Shown here: positions 33,959 through 46,480 of the stretch, in pieces | Layout: the number at the start of each line of letters is the position of its first letter | How positions within the stretch are numbered: position 1 is the stretch's first letter | Source: Pogostemon cablin | Lineage: Eukaryota > Streptophyta > Magnoliopsida > Lamiales > Lamiaceae | Assembly: GCA_023678885.1 (NCBI GenBank) | Contig: CM042997.1 | Location: 27,534,064 to 27,598,063 of the forward strand | Reading direction: 5' to 3' | Length of the DNA stretch: 64,000 nucleotides | Translations under genes and position numbers: made by a program | Notes under the pieces: model-generated | The model's input: the letters and a program-made list of their open reading frames with translations, nothing else | Database searches by the model: none | What the model was told of the DNA's origin: nothing

Positions 33959-35907
33959 TCAACCCGGGATCCGGGGAGGGCTCGTTTTCTTTTTCCGTTC
34001 GTTTAAGCTACGACTAGAGAGCAGCCCCGGAAGGCAACACTGTGAAGACTTCAACGATCTTTCCTCTGCACCGAGCACTCTGTTGGGAGTTCTTTCATTG
34101 CTCCCCCCGGATGTAGCTCTGGAGAAGTAAGGTGTCCCGTTTGCTGACCTAGTACGCTGACCTAGGTCGTTTGCCTCCTCAGCTGCCCTTGCAGGAACCT
34201 CTTCCACGGACTCATCAACCCGTAAGCTCTCTTTAAACAGCTCAGAAAGGCGTTTTTTCTTATCTGAAGGTGTCGATGGCTCTGCTGCAGAATGGGTTGG
34301 TTCTTCCTCGGAGGGCGTGTTTACGAGTATGTTTCCTAGAGTGAAGCTGTGGTGCACCGGAGTGTTTCCACGAGAAGGGGTGAAATCTGCATTATTGGTA
34401 GAAAGATTCAAAAACTAACAAGACTACATATTGATGCTTGCTAATGAAACCCCATTAGTGAGTGTCTTTGAGAAAGATGATGATGTTTCTTACCACCATT
34501 GACACTAAGGAAGTCATCTTCACAATCAGACTCTAACCATGGTTGAGAATCGAAGAAAGCTTCATCTTTGCTACCTGCCAAAAGAGTCTTAATATCTGTA
34601 AGTCTGGATTTTTGTGAAATAAATATTACAAAGGATGTATAAAATAACTATGGCAGGATGCATAAATGATGTTTTTTCAGAAATAACTAAAATCGTTTAT
34701 GTAAAAAATCATGCAAGGGTTGTTCCACCGTACAAAATATAGAAATTTTAAAAAAATTAGATTCGACTAAAAGAAAAATAATAAGTCTCCTTACATAGGC
34801 ATCATGCATGCAGCTAACTCCTTCAACTTAGAAACATTTTAAAATATGCCTTTAGTCAACTAAATCAATTCAATGCAACATGGAAAAATATTGAGTTAAC
34901 ATAACACTGTCGTAGGCTAACTCATTGAGTTGATGTAAAATATTATGCTGCGAAGCATGTCTCATGATAAATATGGGAAAAAAACCAATATCAATCTCAC
35001 ATACACTTCAAAGTAACGTCGTATTTCCTCAACCTTCCTCAACTATGAATCTAACTCATAGTGATAATCCTCAACTATGGATCATCCTTCATCCATCTAG
35101 GTACCTTACTCCACCATGGCTCTTCATTCCTCTCCCTCTAATACCCTACACTTTATAATCTTCCTCCTCTCCTCCTACGTGGAATCTTCCTTCCACAACT
35201 CTATTTCAAGTCCCTTCCACAACTCTCGTCTCTCACGAAACTTTATCAAGAATAAACACTTACAAATGTATGTTTTTTTCTCGATATCACATTTAAGGTC
35301 AAAAGTATGCACGAGGATTTGGAGCTCGAGCTCAACTCGATCCGACAATGCTTGTATGTAGCTAAACTGTAAATAAGTAGGTAAGGCTTTCACTTTCGTT
35401 AGCTTGACATGTAATCACTGAATCACTTCTCATAACAATGAATTGATAACATGAATTCATTGCTGACGTGGATACAGGGGTACATCAATGCAAGAAAGTT
35501 ATGGGGGTAATTAGGGTTCATGTGTAGAGAGTATGGAGTATAGCAATAATGCTTTGTCCATATCAGACAACTGTTTACTCATTGAATAAAGTAGGAGGGC
35601 CACTCTGCTACTTTCAATTTAATCCAAACAGCACCAAAATATCAAACTATACATATTTCCATTCCAGCTTTATTTAATCATTCAAAATTAACAACTACAC
35701 CCTTCAATTCAGTAATAAAAATTTCACCTACCAGACAAGCCCCATTAAATTAAATTACGGAGTATTTTTTTTTAAATGAAAAATTATTGCATAGTAATGC
35801 AAACTCTAATAAAGGCATATTTCATATACAGAACTCATCACATGATTAAGTCAAGATCCAAACCCACATGGTTGGAATAGGATTTGAATATAAACATTCA
35901 CAACTCC

Positions 35908-35955
<48 letters not shown>

Positions 35956-36914
35956 TTATTTATTTATTTCACTCACTAATATAAGAAAGGAATCATCAAT
36001 AAAGATGCTGCATTATATTTATATTCCTACTCCAAAAACTTAGATTCTATTTTTGAAAAATAGAATGCTACGTGGCAGAGTCACACCAAGAAAAGAATAT
36101 AACTAAACTAAAATATTATTTCACTGAAAACCCATTTTAAAAATAAATAAATAATGCTGATGTACTTGTTCATATTGTTCATCCTTGATTTAACAAACTA
36201 GAACAATAAAGTGAATGTATAGCATATTATGTAAAATATAAAATTCTTAATCATTGTTTCAATCAGGATTAAAGTGAAAAACAATGGGCCGACAGAAAAA
36301 TATATAAAATTACTTAAAAGGAAATGAACAATAGAAAATAAAATATCAATCAACTTTATGACTACCCAAAGAAACAAAAAGCATGTACAAACAACACAAT
36401 GCAATATTTGACAATATGAATTATTAAATTCTTTAAATTAAGTATAAAGAAAATACAAATTCGATTAATAGGTAAGTTGGTGAGATACACACAATTTCTT
36501 AATAAAAAAAAATTCTATATCAGTAATCTAGCCAATAACAGAATACTAACGTCATAACATAAAAAAATCATAATAATAACAAACATATACCTCCAAATAT
36601 GAGGCATTTACCTCCTCCACTAATCCCAGGGCAGGGCGGTGGGGGCAGGATACACCATTTTCAAATATGAAAAAGAAAAATGGGTATATTAAATTAAATT
36701 TGAATAAAAATACAGATGAAATCAAATTACCCGTATCGAGAAAGCCCCGAGACTTGACGGCCACGTCAGCAACCGTACGATCCCCGACTTTGACCGTATC
36801 GGATTTCTCTTTGACCGGAGACGGAATCAGAAGCTTATCATTTTTCGACCCGATTGAGAAACGGAGCTTCATCACAGATTCCGGGTCTTTGTTAACAGAA
36901 GCGCACGAACCCAT
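33959..36914 (-). CDS. Putative N-myristoylated plant protein, At3g27210-like, unknown function
   Basis: Three exons (36914-36731, 34574-34494, 34386-33959) give 230 residues. The N-terminus MGSCASVNKDPESVMKLRFS has Gly2, Cys4 and Ser6, the pattern for N-myristoylation plus palmitoylation, so plasma-membrane attachment is likely. Other blocks seen are SKNDKLLIPSPVKEK, FFDSQPWLESDCEDDFLSVN, DFTPSRGNTPVHHSF and KKKRLSELFKESLR, with a basic C-terminus RSLNERKKKTSPPRIPG. This set resembles the plant-specific protein known in Arabidopsis as uncharacterized At3g27210, recalled from memory. No enzymatic domain is visible and no function is claimed. Intron 1 is about 2.2 kb and holds a long (TA)n microsatellite. 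A (CA)n tract lies in the leader just before the ATG, and a 73-codon upstream frame (37239-37018) could be in the leader. Confidence 0.88.
35912..35951. repeat. (TA)n microsatellite in intron
   Basis: About 20 uninterrupted ta units are followed by (ttta)n, in intron 1 of the At3g27210-like gene. A likely length-variable marker. Confidence 0.95.
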
Positions 36915-37319
36915 CTCTCCAGCCAAACACACACACACACAACACTTTTTTAAAAATGAAAAATAAATAAATTTAGGGCATCATGAACAGGCCTTTTTGA
37001 ACAGACGATAGAGATTCTCACTTCATCTTCATCGTGGGAGAAAAGGGAGGGGGGAAGAGAGAGAGAGTGGAGTAGAAGTGAGAGGGAGAAGGGGGGCCGT
37101 GTTCTTGCGTAACGTTCAGTGCAAATGGCAATAAATTAGAGGGCGAAGAACGGATTAATGGATGAAATTGGTGATTTGGAAAGAGGAAGAGATGGAAATG
37201 TGAAAGTGAGAGTGATTTTGAGGGGGTTTTGAAAACCAATAAAGAAAAAAAATACTACTACGTTAAAAGTGAATTGATAAAATAAATTTAATTTAAATTA
37301 ATAAATAAATTCCTAACTA
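36915..37319 (-). promoter_or_regulatory. Leader and promoter region of the At3g27210-like gene
   Basis: The minus strand is CT-rich here (ctctctctcttccccc near 37050-37066), with a (CA)n run at 36923-36942 on the plus strand. No convincing TATA box was found. Confidence 0.35.
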
Positions 37320-37628
37320 CTCCCTCAGTCCCCCAAAATATTTCACACTTTTCTTTTTTATCCGTCCCTCAAAGTATTTCACACTTTATTTTTACTAAAT
37401 TTGGTAAAAATACATTACAATAATTTACATTTTTTACACACATCCCAATATAATACTTACTTTTCACATCTCCCAACAATTTTACACACCTTTTTCATAA
37501 CTTTTCACACATTTTTCATTAAATCAACTAAAATATATATTCTCTTTCTTACTTTATACATAAAAATAAAAAATTTTCTTAAACTCCGCTCACACCAATA
37601 CGTGAAATACTTATTGAGACGGAGGGAG
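37320..37628. mobile_element. Stowaway-like MITE (long form, about 309 bp)
   Basis: Ends ctccctcagtcccccaaaat and ttgagacggagggag are flanked by TA. The left arm contains the repeated word aaa(g)tatttcacacttt. The interior differs from the short copies, suggesting a distinct subfamily. A (TA)n microsatellite follows at 37633-37652. Confidence 0.75.
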
Positions 37629-37812
37629 TATATTATATATATATATATATATATAGATGTAGATAAATATATAAATTATATTTATTAATTAGCTTAAAGC
37701 TTTACGGTTAATGCACGATAGCTTAAAGCTTTACAGTTAATGCACGATAGAGAACGTAGGTTATTCGGGTACGTATTATAATCTCATAAACAAGACACAA
37801 AAGGTAAGAGAG

Positions 37813-38016
37813 TACTCTCTCCGTCCGCCATAAAGGTGGACATTTGCTTTTTGCACGTGGATTAAGGTGTAATTGTATTAGTGAGGTATATGGGTCTCAT
37901 AAATTTATTGTATTAGTGATGTGTGTGGGTCTCATGTGTTTAAAAAGAAAAATGTGGACCTTTGGTGTGGACGCCAAAAATGACAAAATGTGGACCTTTC
38001 GGGCGGACGGATGGAG
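37813..38016. mobile_element. Stowaway-like MITE
   Basis: Ends ctctctccgtccgcc and gggcggacggatggag, with TA on both sides. The copy is highly similar to the inner element at 48699-48924 (aaaggtggac, tttgctttttgcacgtggatt, atgtggacctttcgggcgga). Confidence 0.85.
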
Positions 38017-38094
38017 TATTTGAGAATTATTACGATTTATCTTTGATATCTTTGAGATAATCGTTGATCGATATTGGGACGAGAAACTGACTTG

Positions 38095-38439
38095 AGCGTC
38101 GGAGGGTCTACGCCGGAGTCTCCGACGTACTTTTGCAGGTTAATTTTACAAGCGTACAAGGATTCTTGAAGAACGGAAGATTGAAGAATGATGAAATAAT
38201 AAATTAGTTTTATATGTCTTTTATATCATTATTTAATTACTTTATTCATTATTCAATGATTTAACCTCATCAAATTGGCGCACATCTCCGACGTACTTTT
38301 GCAGGTTAATTTTACAAGCGTACAAGGATTCTTGAAAAACGCTGAGGATTGAAGAATGATGAAATAATCAAATTAGTTTTATATATTTTTTATATCATTA
38401 TTTAATTACTTTATTTATTATTTGATGATTTAACCTCAT

Positions 38440-38440
<1 letters not shown>
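38095..38440. repeat. 165-bp tandem duplication, possible LTR-retroelement remnant
   Basis: tccgacgtacttttgcaggt begins near 38122 and again near 38287, followed in both by taattttacaagcgtacaag and later ttatatcattatttaattac. The stretch just before, gacttgagcgtcggagg, resembles sequence seen at plant LTR ends, from memory. A (TA)n tract follows at 38442-38476. Confidence 0.6.
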
Positions 38441-38476
<36 letters not shown>

Positions 38477-38477
<1 letters not shown>

Positions 38478-41400
38478 TTTCTTAGATTACCTTGTATAAG
38501 TTAAAAAATTTGTGTGATATTACGTAACGATTTTTGTGAGACGGATAAAGAGTGTAAAATGTAAACATATATAAGTGATACTCCACTTAATAATTAATAA
38601 AAAAATAATAACAGTATTATAAATTATTTTATAAACAATTTATAATATAAATAAAAAATAATATTATTCTAAAAATAATAATAGTTTTTAATAAAAAGTG
38701 ATAACTCATTAAAAAAACTTAAAATGATTTTAGCACAGTTTTGCCTTAAAATTATATGGTGAGTATATAAGTATTATATGATCAAAATTTATACACTATT
38801 ATTTTGGGTATATTGAAAAATTAAAAACATTAAAAGTGCATTTATATTAGTAATATTTTTCATTTATTAGCCTTAAAAGATTAATTAAGGATGTAATGGT
38901 GATTAAACATGTCATCAGTGCTAAATAAACATTAAATGACAGTATTATATTTTTAAAATTTGAGACAAAAATAATACTCCTCCGATTCTTAGTGAGAGTT
39001 TTAATTTTGTTATTTTTGGCATTTAGAAGAATTTATTTTTCATTTTTGGTAAAGGGACTCCACCTATTACTCCACACATACACTAATAAGAGTAAAATTA
39101 CAAAAGTCAACAAAACAAGTATTCACCATGAATAAAATATATCCTCCGTTTCTAATGTATTTGTTTTGTTACTTTAGTCTAATTCATTATAAGTTATCTA
39201 ATTTATTCTTAGTAAAAATAGCCTAATACCACGTAAAATCTCAAATAATTACTCAAAATTATATAGTTGTATCATTACTTCAAAATTCAGCTTGGTTCAA
39301 AATCTGTAATGGTAGTGATAATCATTAATTGAAAATAATGAAAATGCAAATGAGATTTTCTTATATGATATTGTTTTTTAAGTTTTTTTTTAATAGTTAT
39401 CATTTTTTATAAAAAAATCTTAATATTATTTTTCATAAAGAATGTTATCACTCTTTATTTATACAACTAATTCTTTATGAAATAATAGTATATCATTATT
39501 ATAGGTATCATCTTTTATAAAAATATTATCAATCCTAATCAGTATCATAGAAGTGTTGTCGTGAAACATTAACACACAAGTATTTCTCCACGTCATAATA
39601 TTTAATATTTATTTGAATAATATTTTGCAGTGTATATGAAGTAATACATCGTGCAAAATTATATGTTTGAAAATAACTAGTGAGCACGTCTCCCTCAAAT
39701 GTAAAACTAAAATAATACCTACGTACTTAATTTCAATGTTTAAATCATTATCTTTTATAATTAAAAAAATAATAATGAGCTTTAATTATTATATTGTGGA
39801 ATTTGTTTAGACGAAACGTCTTGTATTTTGCAATTTGTGTTTGGATAGTAGCAGTGTTGTCGTTTACATAAATTTTTAATAAAATTGATAGAATATATAC
39901 ATGGAAGATCGCGAAAATAAAATTAATGAATTTGAATAATTTATTCATTAATATATATTAATGTAGATGTATCATAAAAAATATTATTTTTAATAATTTA
40001 TTTTTTATAAAATGTCATTCATTATAATTTTTTTTTTGAAGAATGCCACTTTATTAAAATTTCGGACATAATTAAATCCTAATCTACAATCTTTTCTGCA
40101 ACTACGTCTACTACTCTACACGATTACATGTGCGGTTATTCACATATTTTATTTACTTAACATATTTGAGACCACACGCAATGATAATTTTATTGTATAA
40201 TGAATACTTCCTATGTCCCGGGCAAATAACACCATTTGTTTTTTAGATTAAAAAAATGTGATGGGTAGTGGTGGGTCATTGGTGGATTTTTTTTACTAAA
40301 TGAGGAAAATTGTGCAATATGAACAAGACGATCAATATAATAAAATGATGCCATTTGGGAGGGACGGGGGAGTATGAAAAAAATACAGTAAGTACTAGCA
40401 TTTTTCTAAAATCAACAGTTAAAAAATGATATTTTCTCAATTTCTCTTGAATGTACTGTTGTCTTGTACTTTTAATAAATGTACAAGCCTATTAAGAAGA
40501 TAGAGTTGCCACCAAGCCATAAATCTATTAAATCATCTATGTTAATTTATTGTCATCATGTGTAAATACGACAACCATAGATAAGATCTATTAATTTGAC
40601 TATTAATTTCATACCAAACTTAATTAATTAAGAAATGACTCCAGAATTTAACTATGATAACTAGTAATTAAATTAATATTCATTATTGACTCAATAGTTA
40701 TACCCTCAACATGTTTATTTATTTTTATATGACCGTTTGAAATGTGTAATTGAAAAGAATGGCTTCAAATCAATCAACATATAGGACAAATTAAAGAGTC
40801 AGTAATTAAGTAATTAGAAGCATTTTAAATACATTTAACCAACTGTTAAAATTACGAACTTAATTACTAAATTTCTAAGTCTATGGAAATCCGTACAAAA
40901 ATAAATACTATAAATAAAGATTAAAAATAGAGTCTTGTGAAAGAAAAAAAAATTCATTTGTCTCCCATAATATCTTTTAAAAAAATGTCGCATTTAATTA
41001 AGTATATTTTAATTTCAAATTTATTAATATTATTTTTAGTTCACATGATATATTTATTTATTACTTAAAAGAAAATATCAAATTACTCACTAGTCTTGAA
41101 TAAAATTAGTTAAAAGATACTTTTTTTCATAAAACAAATGAATAATTTTGTGGTAAGAATGAAGTATTACAACTCGATCAAATTAATTTTAAATCAAAAT
41201 TTTATGGACTACTTAAAGGAACTCACTTTATTAATTACAAAAGTTTCGATAATATACATCATATATATATATATATTTTAATGGCGAATAATGCTATAAA
41301 TAACTTTTTATAGTATGATGGTAGCACTACACATGCATTGCATCTAAATATATTTTTCACTAGCATACTCTATCATCATTATAAAATCACTTCTTCATTT

Positions 41401-41730
41401 ACCTTAATATAAATTTCCACACAAATATATTTATTTCAAATTTTGATTACATCCATTTCTTCAAGTTATTATTTATAAATGGGATAGTATTAGGTGCACT
41501 TAACCTGAACAATCTAAGGTAGATTTTAATGTAATAAATATACATTTTTGAATTAAATTATAAAAGTTAAAAAATAAATTAGTAAGTATCTATCATACTT
41601 GTACATTTTAAGATTCATCAATGTGCTTTGTTTTTATCGTCAATAACATGTTGAAAATTAAATGGAAAATTCAAATTTATGTCATTTAAACATCACAAAA
41701 AAATGAGTAGAATTAGTGAAATTTCTAAGG
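38477..41730. other. Gene-free AT-rich DNA
   Basis: No protein-like frame or RNA gene. It holds a diverged gtgagacgg-type fragment near 38533-38750 and a Stowaway-like MITE at 40207-40372 (listed). Confidence 0.5.
40207..40372. mobile_element. Stowaway-like MITE
   Basis: Ends cttcctatgtcccggg and gagggacgggggag are flanked by TA. The inverted words aacaccatttg and atgccatttggg lie just inside the ends. Confidence 0.7.
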
Positions 41731-41985
41731 CAAAAACTTGTGTGCACACCGTGTGCCTTTAAAATTTTGTATTAAATTGTATATTTTTTAATATAAAAAT
41801 ATGTATCATTTATTTTCTGAAAAAAATAAAAAATATTAATAAAAAGTGTATACTATGTAGAACAAAATGGTGTACACTTATTAATTAAAATTTATACCAT
41901 TTAGAATAAAATAATATATTATTACCTATAATACTAAATTCTAAAAGCGCACGGTGTGCACCCAAGCGAACGCAAACCTCACTCA
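41731..41985. mobile_element. MITE of the GTGCACACCGTG family
   Basis: The left arm gtgcacaccgtgtgccttta and the right arm, whose reverse complement is gtgcacaccgtgcgctttta, form about 26-bp inverted repeats. This is the simplest, unduplicated copy of the family also present at 18.41 and 42.49 kb. Confidence 0.8.
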
Positions 41986-42487
41986 ATTCCTAATAGTTAA
42001 AAATAAAATAAAAAAAAAGCAAAAAAAGTTTTCAATTTTTGTATTCTAGGATAAGGAAGCATTAATTACGGCATTTTATTAGAAATCCATTTTTTTTCCT
42101 TAGGCAATAACTGACAGAACCGCTACCTGTCAATTGTCAATAGAGGTTTAATTAATTTATTAATTTATTCCTTAAAATAAATATAATTTATAAATTAAAT
42201 TTAGTGTATATTGTAATTAGATAGAAATTTGTCTATGATGATACCATTTTATAATTTCATAATTTGTTATTATTTTTTATTAATAATATTATTATTTTTC
42301 ATTTATAACATATAAATTATTTATTTTCATAATTCACAATACTATTATTATTTTTTATCAATTTCATTATAAATATTAATCTCTCTTTTTATTCATCTTA
42401 CGGAATTAATTTTATGAGACGGTCTCACACAAACATTTATTATTTAATTATTAATTAATTTCATTTTTACTCTTTAAATTTATATTT
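41986..42487. other. AT-rich spacer between two MITE copies
   Basis: No gene seen. A short ttatgagacggtctcacac palindrome occurs at about 42413-42432 and may be a deleted gtgagacgg-family element. Confidence 0.4.
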
Positions 42488-42870
42488 GGCAAAAGCTTGT
42501 GTATGCCCGGGCACACGGGAGCACATTCCGTGTGCCTTTAGAATTTTGTACTAAATTGTATACCCTTTAGTATAAAGATGTGTACCATTTATTTTACAAG
42601 GTAAAAACTTGTGTGCGCCCGGGCGCACGGAAGCACACCCAGTGTGCCTTTAGAATTTTATGTTAAATTATATACCCTTTAGTATAAAGATGTGTACCCA
42701 TTATTTTCTGAAGAAAAATAAAAAATATAATGAAAAGTGTATACCCTTTAGAACAAAATGATGTACTCTTATTAATTAAAGTGTACACCCTTTAGAACAA
42801 AATAATGTACCCTTATCCATAATACAAAATTCTAAAAGCGCACGGTATGCACCGGACACGCAAGTCTCAC
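42488..42870. mobile_element. MITE of the GTGCACACCGTG family with duplicated left end
   Basis: The left terminal unit (ggcaaaagcttgtgtatgcc...tgtaccattta) at 42488-42598 is repeated at 42599-42700 (ggtaaaaacttgtgtgcgcc...). The common interior and the right arm gcgcacggtatgcacc then follow. The layout mirrors the 18.41-kb copy. Confidence 0.75.
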
Positions 42871-42914
42871 TCTTTAAATTTAATAGTGAGTGATTTGAAA
42901 TACAAGTTAAAGTA

Positions 42915-43128
42915 CTCCCTCCGTCCGTTTTCAAGGGTATCGTTTTTCTATTTTGGGTGTCCGCCCCAAGGGTCTCATTTTCATTCTATCCACACACACC
43001 CACTAATACAACTAAAAAATGGGACACACACCTTCACTAATACAACTACTCACTACACATTAAATAACAATACTCCTTAATCTCTGTGTCCAAAAGCAAA
43101 TGGCATCCTAAAATCCAGACGGAGGGAG
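42915..43128. mobile_element. Stowaway-like MITE
   Basis: Ends ctccctccgtccgttttcaagg and aaatccagacggagggag are flanked by TA. Interior words include cactaatacaac and ctactcactacacattaaat. Confidence 0.85.
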
Positions 43129-43231
43129 TATGTTTTTTATAATGTAATGAATAATAATGCATAAAGTATATATAGTTCTACTGTATTATTATAATAAATT
43201 TACTATAAACATATTTTAGTACTAACTAATA

Positions 43232-43475
43232 CTCCCTCTGTCTCTTTGAAAGATATTCGTTTACTTTTTGCACGTGGATTAAGGAGTATAATAATTTAAT
43301 GTATAGTAAGGTGAGAGAAATAATATTTTAATGTGTAGCGGTAGTTGTATTAGTGTTGAGTGTGGGGCCATGTGTAGTTGTTGTGGGTCACATCAATCCA
43401 AAAAGGGAAATTGATACTTTGTAATGGAATTGACCAAAATGAAAAAATGGATACGTATCAAGGGGACGGAGTGAG
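43232..43475. mobile_element. Stowaway-like MITE
   Basis: Ends ctccctctgtctctttgaaag and atcaaggggacggagtgag are flanked by TA. It is adjacent to a gtgagacgg-family copy. Confidence 0.75.
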
Positions 43476-43490
43476 TATATATTTTTCATA

Positions 43491-43853
43491 TAACGGGTTT
43501 TTTGTAAGACGAATCGATCCTTTATTAAAATATGATTATTATATAGATAAAAAATATATTTATTTGTATTTAAAATATCTGAATAATGAATCATATTATA
43601 ACATCCTAAAATCATACTTTAATTCATCATTTATCTTTACTTTAGAAAGAGTAGGTCTCCTGTGTCCTCGAGACACACCGTGCCCTCATGGGAACACAAG
43701 AATAACTAGTATTAAATTTTTGTGTTCTCATATGACACGGCCCGGTGACACACAAATTTTTGTCATTTAAAAAATATATTTTAACAATCATTAAATATTA
43801 TTTATTTATATAATAAATATATTTTAATATGTCTCACAAACCGTCTGAAATAT
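43491..43853. mobile_element. GTGAGACGG-family MITE with an inserted segment
   Basis: Family words (gtaagacgaatcgatcctttattaaaatatgatta; aatgaatcatattataacatcctaaaa) are followed by a foreign, less AT-rich segment at about 43650-43770 (gtcctcgagacacaccgtgccctcatggg). The family then resumes with ataataaatatattttaatatgtctcac. Confidence 0.55.
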
Positions 43854-45307
43854 AGTATAATTTTTCATGAGAAAGTTTATCTTAATAATAAAGTTAATCC
43901 ATTTCATATATATTCCTCTCTCACATAATGGTGCCCTAATTAAAAGGTTTAATTTTGACTTAAAATAAACATTGCAATCATTGTAAGCTTTATTATAATC
44001 ATAAATTTCTATATATTTACGGTCAAATAAAACAGAATTCCACAATATTATTATGGTATTCATATTTTTAGACAATCAATTAGGTAAAAATTTGAATATT
44101 TAGGAACTTTTGGTCAATTAATGTTAATTAATAATCAAACTTATAACCTAACACGTTTATTCACGTGAAAGAAATCATGTGCTTTTTTGCACAAACCAAA
44201 ATAACGTCAAATTAGAAATTACAATGACCACCAAAAAATAAATAAATAAACTTGTTTAATTTATGTTTTAATCGATAAATTATTAAATTTGCTAAAGGGG
44301 AAAAATATTTTTTTTTAAATGAAGAAAAAAATTAGAGAAAAGTAATTATGAAATCGAGGAATATTAATTAAGATTTCTTTTAATTATATATTGATTGATT
44401 TTCTTAATTCAAATACTAAAATAAAATCAAAGTAAGTATTTGTAACGCGTTTGTACACACGACCGTAGTCCTATTTACCCCAACCCCACCACTTCCCTTA
44501 ACCGATTTAACTGAAAAATAAAAGAAATGTGCATTATTAAATACTAGTATTAAACTCTTTAATTAATTTTCTTTAAAAGAAAATGGATATAATATCAAGG
44601 AACTAACGGGGGTAAATTTTATATTCCTTTTAAGAATTTTTTTTAAGTGGAATCATACAAATTAAAATTATTGACCCTGAAAATTATGCAATACTATTAT
44701 TCAATTTGTCATCAATTTAAAATTAAAGTTACTAGCAAATAAGTAAAAATGCAAATCTACCTATTACTCAATTAATAATATGCACGAATTCTAATTCAAA
44801 TTCGTGCATTCATATTCAAAATATATACACATACACTAATAAATAAAAATTTAAACATTTTATTAGTGATTTTTCTTGTAATCTTTTTAATGAAGAATTA
44901 AATATAAAAAGTTATACATTTATTAATAAAAATATGCTCCTTTCATTTCATGGATGTCGTTACATTTACTGTTTGCATGGAGATTAAAGAGTATAATATT
45001 TTAATGTATTGAGAGATTTATGTATAGTAGATAGTAGTTATATTAACGTTGTATATATTGGCTCCATGAAGATATGTTAATTATTTCATATGACCCTCAT
45101 TTAGGAAAAAAGAGATTGTGACTATAATTGTGAATTGCACAAAATTAATAAATGTATATCTGATTAATACTCCATAAAACTGTTAAAAATAAATGGAGTA
45201 TAATCATATAACTCAACAATAGAATAAGAGAAGAACAATAGAATAATAGAAGAAGATTAGAGAGGAGAAAGGGAAAGATTGCATCTCTATTTAATTTGTA
45301 TGTTTAT
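43854..45307. other. AT-rich intergenic DNA, no gene seen
   Basis: Only diverged half-MITE sequence (ctcctttcatttcatggatgtcgttac, about 44938) was noticed. Confidence 0.4.
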
Positions 45308-45866
45308 TGTTATGGTCAGTTTTCGTCACCAGGACTCCAACGTAACCCAACCAAGAGGTGATGAATCGGATGAGAAAAATGGATCAAAGAAAATATAGAT
45401 TTTCATTACTCATTGTTGTATTTTTGATAGATTGTGTGTTACATCATTCTTCATCACCTTCTCCCTATATGGGAGTTGATTCCTCCTTTCATTCTAGATT
45501 ATTCTCTCTAATTAATAATTGACAAGTGTCATATTCTAGAATCATCCTATAACAGATTTGATGCATTTTTTTGGTGTTTTTGTACCTCATTGGTTAATAT
45601 AGAATCTCTACCTAACAAATAGTAGGGGGTCACTATATCATATCCTTGTTGTTATCCCTGTCTTTCTCCTGTCATTATTCGTTGGACCTCGGAGACCAGG
45701 GGTTATTTCCCGAGGTTAGCCGTTAGTCATTTCTGGGTTTGCACACTTCTTCATTCTCGGGATAAACAAGATAAGTCTGGGTTCACTTCGCCTTCCCCGT
45801 CCCCTGAACCTGCTTTATTGGGCCTTTTTAATATCTAGAATTGGGCCGAGTATTTCTCCCATAACA
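45308..45866. repeat. Solo LTR with perfect 5-bp target duplication
   Basis: A 559-bp segment begins tgttatgg and ends ccataaca, an 8-bp inverted terminus with the canonical TG...CA. It is flanked on both sides by the identical pentamer tttat (45303-45307 and 45867-45871). No internal coding region exists, so this is a solo LTR left by recombination between the two LTRs of a retrotransposon. The size and 5-bp duplication fit Ty1/copia, but Ty3/gypsy is not excluded. Confidence 0.85.
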
Positions 45867-45871
45867 TTTAT

Positions 45872-46362
45872 CTTCTACGAATTAATTGCCCCAACCTTTA
45901 CATAAAAGAGAGTAGATAATTAGATATAAAATCTTTAATTTTATAATCTCTCTTATACAGTGATGTCCACACAATCAGATACTTTATAACCAAAAAAAAA
46001 TACTGAAAATCGCTTCCAACTTCTCCACATTTTAAAATTGTATATCAATCATCCTAATTCGACTTTATTATATATGGACAATAATTTTTATTTTTAAGAG
46101 AAAAATGAATTTAAATCAATTAATTAAAATTAGGTGGAGGAAGAGAAAAAGGAAATCCAAATAGGGCGTGATATTAATATAGGCACGGGTGTGGAATCAT
46201 GGGCACGCGGAATGTGCATGTTCGTATCAGACAAATCGCCCTAAATAGACTGCGTCGCATGTGATCGCCGCCCTATCATGTATGCCGCACGTGTTCCTCC
46301 TCCGCCGCCCCGACTATCATGGACGCTGCACGTGTTCCTCATCCTACCAAAACTTTTTCATA
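45872..46362. other. Spacer with a small GC-rich block
   Basis: At 46180-46345 the base composition turns GC-rich. It contains a direct repeat of about 50 bp (tatcatg...gc.gcacgtgttcctc twice) with two CACGTG palindromes. No coding frame of note. Confidence 0.5.
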
Positions 46363-46480
46363 TTTTCTCCGTCCCATCAAAAGGGTGACGTTTGTTTCTA
46401 ACACGTAAATTAAGGGGTATAATATTTAATATGTAGATTATAAAAGAAGAATAATATTTTAATATATGATGGGTAGGTGC

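Noticed and set aside
36599..36665. Possible extra exon SCPHRPALGLVEEV in intron 1 of the At3g27210-like gene
   Set aside because: It has an AG and a GT at usable places only by chance; the family protein joins exon 1 directly to the SKDEAFFDSQPW exon and phases already fit.
37018..37239. 73-codon minus-strand frame upstream of the At3g27210-like gene
   Set aside because: Low-complexity Ser/Pro/Phe translation of a CT-rich leader; no family resemblance. At most an upstream ORF.
43378..43770. 130-codon plus-strand frame
   Set aside because: It runs across the junction of a Stowaway-like and a GTGAGACGG-family MITE; the translation is repeat-derived.
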